37,675 nucleotides of DNA. Origin: Okeania sp. SIO3I5. GTDB taxonomy: Bacteria > Cyanobacteriota > Cyanobacteriia > Cyanobacteriales > Microcoleaceae. Below are positions 16,761-27,021 of this stretch, one piece after another. The stretch is taken from NCBI RefSeq assembly GCF_010672085.1, contig NZ_JAAHHT010000076.1, positions 1 to 37,675 of the forward strand, in the 5' to 3' direction. How positions within the stretch are numbered: the first letter of the stretch is position 1; each line of letters begins with the position of its first letter. The translations under genes and the position numbers were made by a program. Under the pieces are notes generated by a model. That model saw only the letters and a list, made by a program, of their open reading frames with translations, was not told the origin of the DNA and did not search any database.

Positions 16761-17561
16761 CTATTCTTCACTGTACCAACATTTCGGCAAAACCAAAGAG
16801 GGATTAGCTGTATTGTCGTAATCTAGAGAATTAGGGAACTTATTTTGATATGAAGAATGCTCAATGCGGTCAATTCTTAGAAAGGTAAACTCCATTGTTC
16901 TGGGAATATTAATCCCTTTTTTTTGTAGAGGGCTATGACAGTTGTTTGGATGAATATGTATGCATTTGTGAGTCTGCAAAATCTTGTTAAATGTACTTCT
17001 GGCTAAGTTGAAAAATGGTCCATTCCAAAGCTGATCGAGACTATGAAACTCTGCGACAATTATTCTAAATCTCTGCATGAGATTTTCAGATGTAGAAAGA
17101 AATACTTCATACTCATACCCTTCAATGTCAATCTGTAATAGTAAATCAGAGTTTGTTTCCGTCAGTGATGAAGCTACCCACTCGTCAAGGGTCATAAAAT
17201 GATCGTTTGATATGGCGCCGACATATTTTTTTGTAAAGTTGAACAATTTATGTTCATCGGCTGGCCGATCTACAGATTGATCGGCGAGAAAGACCTTCAT
17301 ACCTAACTCAGCACAATCTTTTTCAAATCCAGATACAAAGCTAACCCCAGGCGAGAAACATGCCTGAATTCCCTCTAAATCATTTGGAACTAAGTAGCCA
17401 CCATCAGTCTTTGGACCTAAGCGAATCAGCTCTTTGTCGGTAGATAAAGGGTAAAGGTTCTTCAGTAAGACCCGAATATTGCTCTCATCTGTCATCCTAG
17501 TCGGAAATCCTTTTACTACCCCAAAAATCTTTGTCAGTAGCTCTTTTAAAGATTGTTTCAT
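16761..17561 (-). CDS. FkbM-family methyltransferase
   Basis: A 266-residue predicted SAM-dependent O-methyltransferase of the FkbM/Methyltransf_21 type. It has the DGGYLVP motif (53-59), a glycine/acidic SAM region around 'CFSPGVSFVSGFEKDCAE' (68-85) and 'DLLLQIDIEGYEYEVF' (139-154) with the conserved D-I-E-G. The C-terminal part holds 'MEFTFLRIDRI'. Such enzymes usually methylate sugars or secondary metabolites; the substrate is unknown. No glycosyltransferase or biosynthetic neighbours are present, so it appears orphaned. It starts at ATG 17561; about 100 bases of non-coding DNA separate it from the next feature. Confidence 0.85.
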   Translation of the reverse strand: MKQSLKELLTKIFGVVKGFPTRMTDESNIRVLLKNLYPLSTDKELIRLGPKTDGGYLVPNDLEGIQACFSPGVSFVSGFEKDCAELGMKVFLADQSVDRPADEHKLFNFTKKYVGAISNDHFMTLDEWVASSLTETNSDLLLQIDIEGYEYEVFLSTSENLMQRFRIIVAEFHSLDQLWNGPFFNLARSTFNKILQTHKCIHIHPNNCHSPLQKKGINIPRTMEFTFLRIDRIEHSSYQNKFPNSLDYDNTANPSLVLPKCWYSEE

Positions 17562-17661
17562 TTGTGAAGTTCCTCAACGCTATTTATTATAAATAACTAC
17601 TTATTATATATTCAGGACTGACGCCAAGACACTATTTTCACCCAGGGTCAATTTATTGTCA

Positions 17662-17950
17662 CTAAATAAAAATTGTATCCTTTGAAATTTGGTACATCTT
17701 GCTAGAAGCAGAACTAACTATTCTCAGATCGTGAGTTACCATTAACACAGTACAATCACCTTCTTTAGCTAGCCGACGTAGTAACTCAATAACTGTATGG
17801 CCACTATGAGAATCTAAAGCTGCTTTTGGTTCATCGGCCATAACTATCCTAAGGTTTCCAGACAGGGCACGAGCGATCGCTACTCTCTGTTTTTCGCCAC
17901 TAGATAAATCCCGTGGATGTAGTTTGGCTTGAGGAGCTAACTCCACCTGT
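17662..17950 (-). pseudogene. Fragment of an ABC-transporter ATPase gene (copy of 19142-19927)
   Basis: From about 17950 the minus strand reads 'LAPQAKLHPRDLSSGEKQRV', then 'IVMADEPKAALDSHSGHTVI', matching the C-terminal half of the full ATPase at 19142-19927. The signature is altered (LSGGQ to LSSGE) and the Walker A half is missing. An open frame extends to 18102, but that part overlaps the next gene in another frame. After 'RIVSSA' the sequence diverges and ends at 17662. It cannot hydrolyse ATP. Confidence 0.85.
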
Positions 17951-18013
17951 ATCCTCTTAGAAAAAACAAAACCGAAAAAGCTAGATGGCAAGTGGTCTAC
18001 CTTGATTGCCAAG

Positions 18014-18358
18014 TTAGGCTTTATTCCCATGGACTCCAAGAAGAATCTCTTTAGGTTCTCCTTTTGCTTTATAAGTTGCATAAAGTAAATATGGAAAACC
18101 AAACATCCCTCCCATAAAAATACTCAAAAAACCAAATATAAAACCTTTAACAGTAAATCCTTCTCGCCAAGAAATCCAGGTTGCAAGTAAGAAAAGATGA
18201 ATTAAAAAGTCGCTGTTAAACTGACTTCTCCAATCAAGATGAAGTATGTCACTAAAATATACAGCCGGCCAATTAATGCCTTTTGTAACTAATGGGTATA
18301 TCGTTAATAAATATATAATCACAGTAGAAATTACAAGAAAAAACCGTAAAAATTTCAC
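18014..18358 (-). CDS. Small multi-span membrane protein (DUF2834-like)
   Basis: A 114-residue protein with an N-terminal hydrophobic helix (about 3-23), a second around 51-64 (FLIHLFLLATWISW) and a third around 69-92 (VKGFIFGFLSIFMGGMFGFPYLL). The pattern NSDFLIHLFLLATW with a glycine-rich last helix ending 'FPYLLYAT' is reminiscent of DUF2834-type small membrane proteins of cyanobacteria; the function is unknown. The start is ATG 18358. Its 3' end abuts the ABC-ATPase fragment, which may have been inserted directly after it. Confidence 0.72.
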   Translation of the reverse strand: MKFLRFFLVISTVIIYLLTIYPLVTKGINWPAVYFSDILHLDWRSQFNSDFLIHLFLLATWISWREGFTVKGFIFGFLSIFMGGMFGFPYLLYATYKAKGEPKEILLGVHGNKA

Positions 18359-18767
18359 TATAACTCCTTGATTTGCTTAACAAGCAGAAGCAGAAAAAAT
18401 TTTCCTTATTTTCCCTCATTCTCTATTCTCAGTTCAGCTATTCCCTAAAATCCCCAACTATTCTATACCAATTTATTTGATAAATCCTGAATATACCTTC
18501 GATCACTACTATAGAATTTATTTTATGCTCCTACTCAATACTTGATTCAATCAGGAATCTTTAGTGGTTTTGGAGGGTGACAAGGATTTTTTATATTTTT
18601 TTAATACCTCTTGGGGAAATAAGCAGTTACACTTGGTGTGTAAGAAGCACGTTAAAATTATCGGGCTGGTTCTCATCTAACTAATACTATTAATATTTTG
18701 ATGCTTTATCCAAATCAACGAATAATTCTGACACTCATACTATCCTCTCTATAATCCTATAAATAAA

Positions 18768-18970
18768 TTGGAATGTAACTTTTGGTACAGAAGTTAACTT
18801 AGATAAAGTTATAATTGATAGGACTTCCAACCCGAAACTTTCTGGTCTTTCTATTATTTCCATTGAAAGAAGAGTTAAGTTAGAAAAAAAACAGGAAACT
18901 TTTTGGGTAAATTATCCTGTAATTAATTTAGATAGATTTTCTCCTAGCTCTAATACTGTAATAGCTGACT
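18768..18970 (+). other. Open remnant of about 66 codons, unrecognised
   Basis: A frame without an obvious start reads VTFGTEVNLDKVIIDR..., then LSGLSIISIERRVKLEKKQE..., and ends at a TAA near 18970. Codon use looks protein-like, but I recognise no family. It is probably the tail of a lost gene. The remainder of 18359-19141 shows no gene. Confidence 0.3.
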
Positions 18971-18971
18971 A

Positions 18972-18989
18972 AACTAGATCGATCTAGTT
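18972..18989. repeat. Perfect 18-bp palindrome
   Basis: AACTAGATCGATCTAGTT is exactly self-complementary and directly follows the open remnant. It has no T-run on the plus side; function unknown. Confidence 0.6.
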
Positions 18990-19141
18990 CAAGTTCTAAT
19001 TTCACTTATTTTCAAGAATATTTTGGCAGGGGAATAAAGTTTTTCAATCTAAGTTTAAGTTGAGGTCAAAAAATTAATTCCCTGGTTAAGAGCTAGAAGA
19101 TTGTGGGAATGATAAATTTGAAGATGAATATATGAAAAAAT

Positions 19142-19927
19142 TTATAGGATATTGTCTGATAAAAGTTTATTTTCCTGTATAATCCCATCTTCAAGATAAA
19201 CTACTCTATCGGCAGAACTAACTATTCTAGGATCGTGAGTCACCATTAGCACAGTACAGCCACCCTCTTTTGCTAGCCGACGTAGTAACTCAATCACTGT
19301 ATGGCCACTATGAGAATCTAAAGCAGCCGTTGGTTCATCGGCCATAACTATTCTAGGGTTTCCAGACAGGGCACGGGCGATCGCTACTCTCTGTTTTTGG
19401 CCACCAGATAAATCCCGTGGATGTAGTTTGGCTTGAGGAGCTAACCCTACTTGTTCCAAAAGCACCTGAGCTTCATGTTTTGCTGCTTTACCTTTGATAC
19501 CCTTCATATTCAGAGATACTTCTATATTTTCTGCTGCTGTTAATGCTGGGAACAAGTTAAATCCCTGAAATATAAAGCCTATATTCTGAAGTCTAAATTT
19601 CGCTAATTGACTTCTAGACATTTTTGTAATTTCTTGTCCCAAGAGACACACTCTGCCAGATGTTGGTGTTAACAATCCTGCTAAGATTGAAAGCAAGGTA
19701 GTTTTACCAGAACCAGACGGCCCCATCAATAGTTGGACATCACCCTTCTGTACTGTCAAGTCAATATTTTTGAGTACCTGGTAAGACTGTTGTCCGGTTT
19801 TATAAGCCATTGTTAACCCAGAAGAGGCGATCGCTGCTGTTCTTAAGCTAGCAACATCTCTAGGATTACAAAGATTTAGGTTTTGAGTTTTAGTGGCAGC
19901 AGCCATGTACATATTGAATGTAGTCAT
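19142..19927 (-). CDS. ABC exporter ATP-binding protein, DevA/LolD/MacB type
   Basis: A 261-residue nucleotide-binding subunit of a MacB/LolD-type exporter, close in layout to heterocyst DevA. Walker A GPSGSGKTT is at 69-77, the Q-loop FIFQGFNLF at about 118-126, the signature LSGGQ at 173-177, Walker B IVMADEP with 'TAALD' at about 193-204, and the H-loop VTHDPR near 229-234. All motifs are intact. About 35 residues precede the ABC core. Partner DevB/DevC-like subunits are not in the window: upstream lie 1.5 kb of non-coding repeats, downstream a fragment of the same gene. It is therefore an orphan ATPase that must pair with subunits encoded elsewhere, if it is used. Two HIP1 octamers lie inside. 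Confidence 0.88.
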   Translation of the reverse strand: MTTFNMYMAAATKTQNLNLCNPRDVASLRTAAIASSGLTMAYKTGQQSYQVLKNIDLTVQKGDVQLLMGPSGSGKTTLLSILAGLLTPTSGRVCLLGQEITKMSRSQLAKFRLQNIGFIFQGFNLFPALTAAENIEVSLNMKGIKGKAAKHEAQVLLEQVGLAPQAKLHPRDLSGGQKQRVAIARALSGNPRIVMADEPTAALDSHSGHTVIELLRRLAKEGGCTVLMVTHDPRIVSSADRVVYLEDGIIQENKLLSDNIL

Positions 19928-20788
19928 AGGTGTGACTTTTAGTAAGTTAGTAAGCTAGAGTGCTTGGGGGACAGGAGGGATCTACTTCTAATAGATAGTT
20001 TGCGCAAAGCGCAAGTTTCTATAGTTTTTTTTGAGTTGCCCAGGTTTTTGAGTTTAACCTACTTAAATTGATTCTCTCTCAAAAAATTGAATTTAATATG
20101 AGGGGCTAATTTAAGTTTGATGGCCTTTTACCTGAAGCTCAACTGAGGTAATATAGTTACATTGTATTTTAGCGTACTAAATTTTAAGGTAATTGAGAAC
20201 ACTTAGAAGTTAGATTTATTGTTAGTAGCATTTGTCTGAGAATAAATTAAGAGAGGGCTCAAGAGTAGTAAGATATTTAAATTTACTCAACATATTTTTT
20301 TCTGAGTTATTTTGTTGGCAGGTTAGGATTTTACTTGTTTCAGATTAAAAAATGTTAAGGAAATATAGATTTTTTCCGATCTAGAGTCACAACCAAAGAT
20401 TTTGACCGATTTTTTAATTAAAATCTTACTATTTTTAGTTTGCTACTTAACAGTTGGGAATTTGACATATTTTAATTTTTCTTTGTCAACGTTATTAATG
20501 AGTATACTTTAGTGTTTCAATTATTTCAATTAGTTCCGCTATAACACTTATTCTCAGTTTAGTAGCTACATTTTTGTTTTTAGGTATTTTCCTCGTTAAT
20601 TAATAAATAGTTTATTTCTTGGGTATAGAAATATCTAATTATTAGTGTATCTATCTAACTAAGATAGCATACTAATAAACTTCTGGTTAATACTAAATTA
20701 TAGTATCAAAAATAGCAAATATTAATCTCTGTTAGTGCTTAAATTGTATGCAATGTTTTTCTCAAAAAGAAAGAATATTTATTAAAAA
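19928..20788. other. AT-rich non-coding stretch
   Basis: About 860 bases with no credible open frame, RNA or clear repeat. It may hold the promoter of the minus-strand ATPase gene close to 19928. Confidence 0.5.
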
Positions 20789-20826
20789 TGGATAATGGAT
20801 AATGGATAATGGATAATTGATAATTA
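20789..20826. repeat. Heptamer repeat (GGATAAT)
   Basis: About four to five copies. The same heptamer recurs directly after the glyS stop (23554-23586) and at 24775-24805. Confidence 0.9.
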
Positions 20827-20839
20827 CCTCTTATTTTTA

Positions 20840-20945
20840 GCAGGGCTATTTCGTTCTCTAAGGTTAGTCACGAAAATATCAAGGTTAGAGTAGCTTTTGC
20901 TCATTTCTGGAGTAACACTTTTTCATAGAATGAAATAGCCCTGCC
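20840..20945. mobile_element. 106-bp MITE-like element with 18-bp inverted ends and TTTTTA duplication
   Basis: GCAGGGCTATTTCGTTCT (20840-20857) and AGAATGAAATAGCCCTGC (20927-20944) are complementary except at one position. TTTTTA is present on both sides (20834-20839 and 20946-20951). The surrounding dispersed repeat occurs without the insert at 24801-24840, which gives the apparent empty site. Confidence 0.7.
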
Positions 20946-21035
20946 TTTTTAGGGAGAGGATTGACTAAAAGGAAAAAAATTACTTTCTTCCCCTTTATTG
21001 GGAAGGCTTTAAAGGTGAATTATTTAATTATTAAT
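20946..21035. repeat. Dispersed repeat 'agggagaggattgactaaaa', copy 1
   Basis: It matches 24815-24905 closely (ttgactaaaaggaaaaaa, ttttcttcccctt, ggaggcttt blocks). A reverse-complement relative lies at 32452-32580 and a diverged forward one at about 37565-37640. Confidence 0.75.
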
Positions 21036-21041
21036 TATTCG

Positions 21042-21298
21042 GTAAGCATTCAGTTATTAACTGTTAGCTCTTAGCTTTTTCTAAGACTCCGCCCTTAAGG
21101 GTAAAGTTGAAATTGAAGCAAGCATTCGTTTAACTTCTACTACTGGCGTGTCACGCTTAAAATAGTGTATTAGATTTTTAATTAAAAGCTTGGAAAAATC
21201 AGCATCCTACTATTTTTATAAAGTAACATTTAAACCTTGACGTGCCACTACAAAGGTAATAAAGCTGATAGCTGATAAGCGATGTGCTGAATGCTTAC
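21042..21298. mobile_element. Foldback element with GTAAGCATTCAG ends, copy 2
   Basis: GTAAGCATTCAG (21042-21053) and CTGAATGCTTAC (21287-21298) are the same ends as the 3766-3950 element. A second, imperfect inverted repeat (ctactggcgtgtcacgc / gacgtgccactac) is nested inside. No clear target duplication is visible. Confidence 0.6.
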
Positions 21299-21402
21299 AA
21301 AAATATTGAAAAATTGAAAAGTTAGATGAGAGGACTTGTAATTTACTTTCTGCTAAACTGTTGTAATTAGTCGATAATATCCAAATATCTCAATATTTTA
21401 CG

Positions 21403-23556
21403 ATGGCGACATTTTTATTAGAAATTGGTACAGAAGAATTACCTGCAACTTTTGTTTCTGAAGCTATACAACAGTGGCAAAAACTTATCCCCACGACCCT
21501 GACAGAAGCATACTTGACAAATGATGCAGTTAATGTATATGCCACACCAAGACGTTTAGCAGCGGTCATTGATGGTTTACCAATTAAACAACCAGACCGA
21601 GAAGAAGAAATTAAAGGACCTCCGGCAAAGGCAGCTTTTAAAGATGGCAAACCTACTAAAGCAGCAGAAGGATTTACTAAAAAACAAGGAGTCGAAATTA
21701 ATGACTTAGAAATACGCCCTACGGAAAAGGGTGATTTTGTCTTCGTAAATAAAAAAATTCAGGGTAAACAAACAACAGAAATTCTGACAGAATTAATACC
21801 TGGATGGATTGATAAATTAGAAGGTAAAAGATTTATGCGTTGGGCAGATGGAGATATTAAATTTCCACGCCCGATTAGATGGTTAGTAGCATTATTGGAT
21901 GATGAAATATTGCCGATAAATTTAGAGAATGGTTCGGAGAAAATTACGAGCGCTCGCTTCTCTTATGGTCATCGAGTTTTACATCCTAAACTAATAGAAA
22001 TTTCCCAAGCTAAAGATTATCTGGAAGAGTTGAGAAAAGCTTACATTGAAGTAGATTCTCAACAAAGAAAAAGCCAGATTGAACAACAAATACAAGCAGC
22101 AGCAAAAAAAGTTAAAGGAAAGGCAGAAATTCCCGCTGAATTATTAGCAGAAGTTACAAATTTAGTAGAATTACCGACAGCAGTAGTTGGAAAGTTTGAC
22201 GAAGAATTTTTAATTTTACCTGCGGAAGTTACAACAACAGTCATGGTGACGCATCAACGTTATTTTCCGGTTTTAAAATCTCCAAAAACTGCTAAAGAAA
22301 TAGAGTTATTGCCATATTTTATTACCATTTCTAATGGCGACCCAGAAAAATCAGAAATTATTGCTAAAGGAAATGAGAGAGTAATTAAAGCGAGATTAGC
22401 TGACGGACAATTTTTCTATAAAGCAGATTTAGCTAAACCATTAGAAAGTTATTTACCGGAATTAGAAAAAGTTACTTTCCAAGCAAAATTAGGCTCAATG
22501 GGAGAAAAAGTAAAACGGATTGTTAATATAGCTAAATTAATTGCTGAACAGTTACAAGTCAATCAAGCAGAATCTAAAAATATAGAAAGAGCGGCTCTTC
22601 TTTGCAAAGCTGATTTAGTAACTCAAATGGTTTATGAATTTCCAGAATTGCAGGGAGTAATGGGAGAAAAATATGCCCGTGCTTGTGGAGAAACTGAAGC
22701 AGTAGCAACTGCAATTTTTGAACATTATTTGCCTAGAGGTGCAGGAGATATTTTACCGGAAACTATTAGCGGTCAAATTGTAGGTTTGGCAGATAAACTT
22801 GATACTTTGGTGAGTATTTTTGGATTAGGAATGTTACCTACAGGTTCTGCCGATCCTTTTGCTTTACGTCGGGCGGCAAATGCTGTGGTTAATATTACTT
22901 GGTCTGCTAATTTACCGTTAAATTTACATCAGTTATTAGAACAAATTTCAGAAGATTTTGTGGAAATTTATTCGGAAGCAAATTCAGAGTTATTAGCACA
23001 GTTATATGATTTTTTCTGGCAGCGAATTAGAACTATTTTGCAAGAGGAAAAAAATATTGATTATGATTTTGTAAATGCGGTTTTGGGCGATAATGATTCT
23101 GAATATAAGGAAAGGGGATTAAAAGATTTATTAGATGTGCGTAATCGGGCAGTTTTCTTACAAAATATTCGGCAAAATGGTATGCTTGATAAAATCTATG
23201 AAACTGTGAATCGTTCAACTCGTTTAGCTGCTCAAGGTGAGTTGGATAAAATACAAATTACACCTGAAAAAGTTGTAGATTCAAAACTGTTTAAAAGTGA
23301 ATCGGAATTAACTTTTTATAATGCTTTGGTTGAGTTAGTTCCTCAAACAGAAATATCTCAAAAAACCAGGAATTATCAACAGTTAGTAGATGCTTTGGCG
23401 AAAATAGCTCCCACAGTCAGTAATTTCTTTGATGGGCCTGAAAGTGTATTGGTAATGGACCCCGATCCGAAAATCAAACAAAATCGGTTGAATTTATTGG
23501 GCATACTTCGGAATAATGCTAGGGTATTGGCAGACTTTGGTCAAATAGTTAAATAA
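21403..23556 (+). CDS. glyS: Glycine-tRNA ligase beta subunit
   Basis: The beta subunit of the bacterial alpha2beta2 glycyl-tRNA synthetase binds and helps charge tRNA-Gly in the cytoplasm. The 717 residues match the usual family length. It opens with [15 protein letters not shown], typical of GlyS, and carries '[14 protein letters not shown]' and '[13 protein letters not shown]', then '[15 protein letters not shown]'-like sequence (here [20 protein letters not shown]) and '[16 protein letters not shown]'; the C-terminus is the anticodon-binding DALR-type region. ATG 21403 is the natural start. No stop or frameshift is seen. The partner glyQ is not in the window, as expected for cyanobacteria where the two are unlinked. 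A GGATAAT heptamer array begins at the stop codon. Confidence 0.97.
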   Translation: MATFLLEIGTEELPATFVSEAIQQWQKLIPTTLTEAYLTNDAVNVYATPRRLAAVIDGLPIKQPDREEEIKGPPAKAAFKDGKPTKAAEGFTKKQGVEINDLEIRPTEKGDFVFVNKKIQGKQTTEILTELIPGWIDKLEGKRFMRWADGDIKFPRPIRWLVALLDDEILPINLENGSEKITSARFSYGHRVLHPKLIEISQAKDYLEELRKAYIEVDSQQRKSQIEQQIQAAAKKVKGKAEIPAELLAEVTNLVELPTAVVGKFDEEFLILPAEVTTTVMVTHQRYFPVLKSPKTAKEIELLPYFITISNGDPEKSEIIAKGNERVIKARLADGQFFYKADLAKPLESYLPELEKVTFQAKLGSMGEKVKRIVNIAKLIAEQLQVNQAESKNIERAALLCKADLVTQMVYEFPELQGVMGEKYARACGETEAVATAIFEHYLPRGAGDILPETISGQIVGLADKLDTLVSIFGLGMLPTGSADPFALRRAANAVVNITWSANLPLNLHQLLEQISEDFVEIYSEANSELLAQLYDFFWQRIRTILQEEKNIDYDFVNAVLGDNDSEYKERGLKDLLDVRNRAVFLQNIRQNGMLDKIYETVNRSTRLAAQGELDKIQITPEKVVDSKLFKSESELTFYNALVELVPQTEISQKTRNYQQLVDALAKIAPTVSNFFDGPESVLVMDPDPKIKQNRLNLLGILRNNARVLADFGQIVK

Positions 23557-23586
23557 TGGATAATGGATAATTGATAATTGATAATG
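23554..23586. repeat. Heptamer repeat (GGATAAT / TGATAAT) at the glyS stop
   Basis: About four copies overlap the end of glyS. Confidence 0.85.
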
Positions 23587-23605
23587 AAAACTATCTCTAA
23601 TTAGG

Positions 23606-23650
23606 GCTTGCTTATTAAATCTAAAAACATTGACATATAAACGTTTAATG
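23606..23650. repeat. Dispersed repeat, copy 3
   Basis: 'gcttgcttattaaatct' and 'ttgacatataaacgttta' match the blocks at 14171 and 16393. The remainder of 23587-24210 shows no gene. An 'attctcaa'/'ttgagaat' pair near 23760-23810 is the only other symmetry seen. Confidence 0.5.
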
Positions 23651-24210
23651 GTTTTTACGGTCAAAATAAAGTATCTGGTGTTTGGTAAGGATTCAGGTGC
23701 TATGGAAAAGCCTATAAATCTTGATAGATAAGTATTTTCAGCAATTTCTTCCCCCATCCTATTCTCAATTAGAGATTGCTACAAGCCTTGATTTTCGTGG
23801 TTATTGAGAATGAGGCTGTTAAATTTCTGAGCCAGTCGTTTTCAGAAGTCTCTCTATAACTAGGTTTGAGATATCTGAATCCTTACGGTGTTTGAATTGA
23901 AAACGCTTCAGTTAACTTAGCATTTTCGGCAAGAGTTGGGCAAAAAAATTACTCCCCCTACTCCTCTGCTTCCTTAGTCCACCACTCCTTAAAAAAGACT
24001 TTTTTAGCAAACCCTAATTATTAATTATTGAACCACATCCTAACTTAATATAAAATTTGACAAAATAGAGAAGTTATGGATAAGCCTGAGTTATACTTTT
24101 TCGGGAGAAAAAATGTATTTCCATACATTTTTTTTTAATATGGCAATCCTAAATAGGTCGTAACAATTCAAAAACTAGAAATAAACTCCGAAACTCTTAT
24201 CCATTGCCCA

Positions 24211-24777
24211 TTGCCTATTCCCTATTTCCAAAAAGCGGTAATATTTTTATACAGAAATAAAATTAGGATTACTATAGCTGTGACAATTACTGATTTTAAT
24301 ATGTTTAATGAAACTCAAGACGCAGTTAATAAATTTGTGTTTAAAGAAGAAAAAAAAGATTTTATCTATAAACGTGCAGAACTCAAACTAATATTTTTAG
24401 AATTGCCGAAATTTCAGAAAAAATTAGAGGAATGAGAAAGCTTAACTGATAAGTGGATTTATTTTTTGAAAGAAACTGCCAGATTGGATATAATTCCAGA
24501 ATCTTTAGGGGAAGTGCCAGAACTTGAACTGGCTCTAAATATTGCTAATCAAGCTAATTTCAGTAGGGAAGAATTAGACGAATTTGATCGACGAGCAATG
24601 ATGTTGCAAGATGAGAGAGGGAAAATAAATTATACGAGAGAAAAAGGTAGAGCTGAAAGTAAAACAGAAGTCATAATTTTGTTAGTTGATAAACGTTTTG
24701 GAGAGGTCGATCAAGATATTAGTAATCAAATTTCGGTGTTGGTGAATCAAGCTATGAAATCTAAAGAGCTTCAATAA
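24211..24777 (+). pseudogene. Rpn-type nuclease/transposase-like gene, 3' part with an in-frame TGA
   Basis: From about 24290 the frame reads 'AVTITDFNMFNETQD', then 'LIFLELPKFQKKLEE', a TGA (24433-24435), and continues in the same frame with 'ESLTDKWIYFLKETARLDII', 'ELALNIANQANFSREELDEF' and 'INYTREKGRAE'. This is the known order of the C-terminal half of a cyanobacterial PD-(D/E)XK transposase-like (Rpn-related) family, where the TGA position is normally Leu (TTA to TGA). The nuclease core is missing upstream. It is a remnant, not closely similar to the 14908-15873 gene. Confidence 0.75.
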
Positions 24778-24905
24778 TGGATAATGGATAATGGATAATG
24801 GATAATTACCTCTCCCTTTTAGGGAGAGGATTGACTAAAAGGAAAAAATTTATTTTCTTCCCCTTGAAAGGGGAGGCTTTAAACCTGAATTATCTAATTA
24901 TTTAA
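24775..24905. repeat. Heptamer array plus dispersed repeat, copy 2
   Basis: GGATAAT units (24775-24805) lead into 'acctctcccttttagggaga' and the ggattgactaaaaggaa block, a nearly complete match to 20789-21035 but without the 106-bp insert. Taattgttt repeats follow at about 24900-24930. Confidence 0.8.
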
Positions 24906-25020
24906 TTGTTTAATTGTTTAATTGTTTCGGTAAAATTTAAAAGCATTTTAAATTAGACAATCCCTATTTCAGAAAAATCATAGCCACGCATCACCAACGC
25001 CCAAATTTCTAATTTATTAG

Positions 25021-25104
25021 CGTGAAGATTTAGAAAATTTAGTTAAGGCACTTTTTGATTTTAATCATCTAGCAGATTACCCAAGTTGGTTGGAAAATCT
25101 ATAG
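25021..25104 (+). pseudogene. DUF4351-type C-terminal remnant
   Basis: The frame REDLENLVKALFDFNHLADY, then PSWLENL-stop, matches the C-terminal DUF4351 segment that ends many cyanobacterial Rpn-type proteins. It is preceded directly by an in-frame TAG and has no start. Confidence 0.65.
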
Positions 25105-25255
25105 ATATCTGCCGGTTGTTTGGTTTCGCAAGCTCAACCCAACTATAATTTAATAATAATCAGGGTTTACTGAAAAAAAGTAGAGTGTGGGAAGTGTGGG
25201 GAGGGGAATGAGCAAGAAATTCCCAAAAAGATTTTTCTGCTCTTGTCTAAGCAAA

Positions 25256-25382
25256 CTAATAGACATCTCCAAAAATCAAAACTAAAATCAATTCTTATCC
25301 ATAAATTATCAATTATTCTTCCCTGTTCCCTGTTCCCTGTTCCCTGTTCCCTCTTCCCTATTTTCTGGAGATGTCTAATATG
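25256..25382. repeat. Foldback element enclosing a CCCTGTT heptamer array
   Basis: ctaatagacatctcca (25256-25271) and tggagatgtctaatatg (25366-25382) are complementary over 13 bases or more. Between them lie about five heptamers (ccctgtt) at about 25319-25360. A related 'taatagacttctccagaaaa' occurs near 26960. Confidence 0.7.
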
Positions 25383-25536
25383 TGCTAATATGTGTGAGAT
25401 TTTTGGGAAGGAAAAGCTGGTACTTTTTTCAACCAAAGACCTTATTGAATTCTAACTTCTGAAGTAGGATTCTCCCACTCTCCTGTAAAATCAAAATAAT
25501 GAAACCTGGGAATTAGTTCTTCTACCGGAATTTATT

Positions 25537-26895
25537 ATGTCAAAAGCTCATATTATTGGTTTAGGAAAATCAGGTGTTGCTGCAGCGCGACTACTGAAAA
25601 AAAATGGTTGGGAAGTTGAATTGAGCGATCGCAAAACTTCCGACTCCCTTGAGAAACAAAAACAGCAGTTAACTCAAGAGGGTATTAGTGTTAAGTTGGA
25701 TTATTCATTTGCTCCAGAAACCTCTTTAGATTTAGTCGTTGTTAGTCCTGGTGTCCCCTGGGATATACCTGCATTGCAACGGTGTCGAGAAAGTGGAATT
25801 GAAACAATAGGGGAAATGGAGTTAGCATGGCGATATCTCAAGTCTTGCTCCTGGGTGGGTATTACCGGTACCAATGGCAAAACCACCACCACTGCTTTAA
25901 CTGCTGCCATTTTTAAGACAGCCGGATTGTATGCTCCTGCCTGTGGTAATATCGGATATGCTGCTTGTGAATTAGCTTTATCCGAAACTCCCCCAGATTG
26001 GGTCATAGCAGAAATCAGCAGTTATCAAATTGAGTCTGCCAATACTCTGAGTCCACAAATTGCAGTCTGGACTACTTTTACTCCCGATCATCTCAGTCGT
26101 CACTACAGTCTGGAAAATTATTTTAACATTAAAGCTGGTTTACTAAATCGCTCTCAAATACAAATTCTCAATGGTGATGACGATTACCTCCGTAACAATG
26201 CAACAAATCTTTGGCAGAATCCTTATTGGACAAGTCTTCAGGGAAAAGCTAATTTGGTGGGAGATGTAGCTAAAGGAATTTATATTGAAGATGGATGGGT
26301 ACTAGGATTTGGGGAAAAAATAGTTCCTGTAAAGTCTCTGCAAATGTTGGGAAATCATAATCAACAGAATTTATTGATGGCAGTGGGAGTGGCAAAATTA
26401 GCAGGGATAGAAACAGAGGCGATCGCAGAAGCTGTGAAAAATTTTCCTGGAGTCCCCCACCGTTTGGAATATATTTGTACTTGGAATGGTGTGAATTTTA
26501 TTAATGATAGTAAAGCTACAAATTATGATGCGGCGGCAGTTGGTTTACAAGCTGTATCAGCACCTGTATTGTTAATTGCTGGTGGTCAAGCGAAAGAAGG
26601 TAATGATAATGATTGGTTGCGACAAATTAAGGAAAAAGTTGTTTTTGTTTTGTTAATTGGTGATGCTGCTGAGTTTTTAGCGTATAGATTACAAAAAATT
26701 AATTTTCGTAATTATGAAATAGTAGAAAATATGGAACGCGCAGTAATTAGAGGTGCAGCATTATCGAAAAGATATGATGCTAAAGTTGTGTTATTATCTC
26801 CTGCTTGTGCGAGTTTTGATCAGTATCAAAATTTTGAAGAAAGAGGAGATAGTTTTCGGAAATTATCTTTGGCATTAAATCAGAAAAAAAGGTAG
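25537..26895 (+). CDS. murD: UDP-N-acetylmuramoylalanine--D-glutamate ligase
   Basis: MurD adds D-glutamate to UDP-MurNAc-L-Ala in cytoplasmic peptidoglycan precursor synthesis. The 452 residues are within the family range. IGLGKSG (7-13) starts the N-terminal Rossmann-like UDP-binding domain, [13 protein letters not shown] (108-120) is the ATP P-loop of the Mur ligases, '[11 protein letters not shown]' (about 330) is the conserved central motif and '[19 protein letters not shown]' the typical C-terminal signature. ATG 25537 gives the normal N-terminus ([12 protein letters not shown]). The gene is intact and stands alone; no other mur or division genes are nearby. Two HIP1 octamers lie inside. 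Confidence 0.97.
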   Translation: MSKAHIIGLGKSGVAAARLLKKNGWEVELSDRKTSDSLEKQKQQLTQEGISVKLDYSFAPETSLDLVVVSPGVPWDIPALQRCRESGIETIGEMELAWRYLKSCSWVGITGTNGKTTTTALTAAIFKTAGLYAPACGNIGYAACELALSETPPDWVIAEISSYQIESANTLSPQIAVWTTFTPDHLSRHYSLENYFNIKAGLLNRSQIQILNGDDDYLRNNATNLWQNPYWTSLQGKANLVGDVAKGIYIEDGWVLGFGEKIVPVKSLQMLGNHNQQNLLMAVGVAKLAGIETEAIAEAVKNFPGVPHRLEYICTWNGVNFINDSKATNYDAAAVGLQAVSAPVLLIAGGQAKEGNDNDWLRQIKEKVVFVLLIGDAAEFLAYRLQKINFRNYEIVENMERAVIRGAALSKRYDAKVVLLSPACASFDQYQNFEERGDSFRKLSLALNQKKR

Positions 26896-27021
26896 ATTTA
26901 GGTATTAGGTAGTAGGTATTAAGTCTGAGGTTTTTGCTATTAGATTCAGTTGGTTTAATTAATAGACTTCTCCAGAAAATAAGGAGTAAAAAGTAGGGGG
27001 AATTAATGAAGTTAGAAGTCA

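Noticed and set aside
17951-18102. N-terminal extension of the ABC-ATPase fragment
   Set aside because: It overlaps the small membrane protein gene in another frame and has no similarity to the ATPase; the fragment proper begins near 17950.
23494-23757. Minus-strand frame over the end of glyS
   Set aside because: It runs through a heptamer repeat and a dispersed repeat and has no recognisable domain.
25167-25455. Frames over the CCCTGTT array
   Set aside because: They read the heptamer repeat and its foldback arms on both strands.
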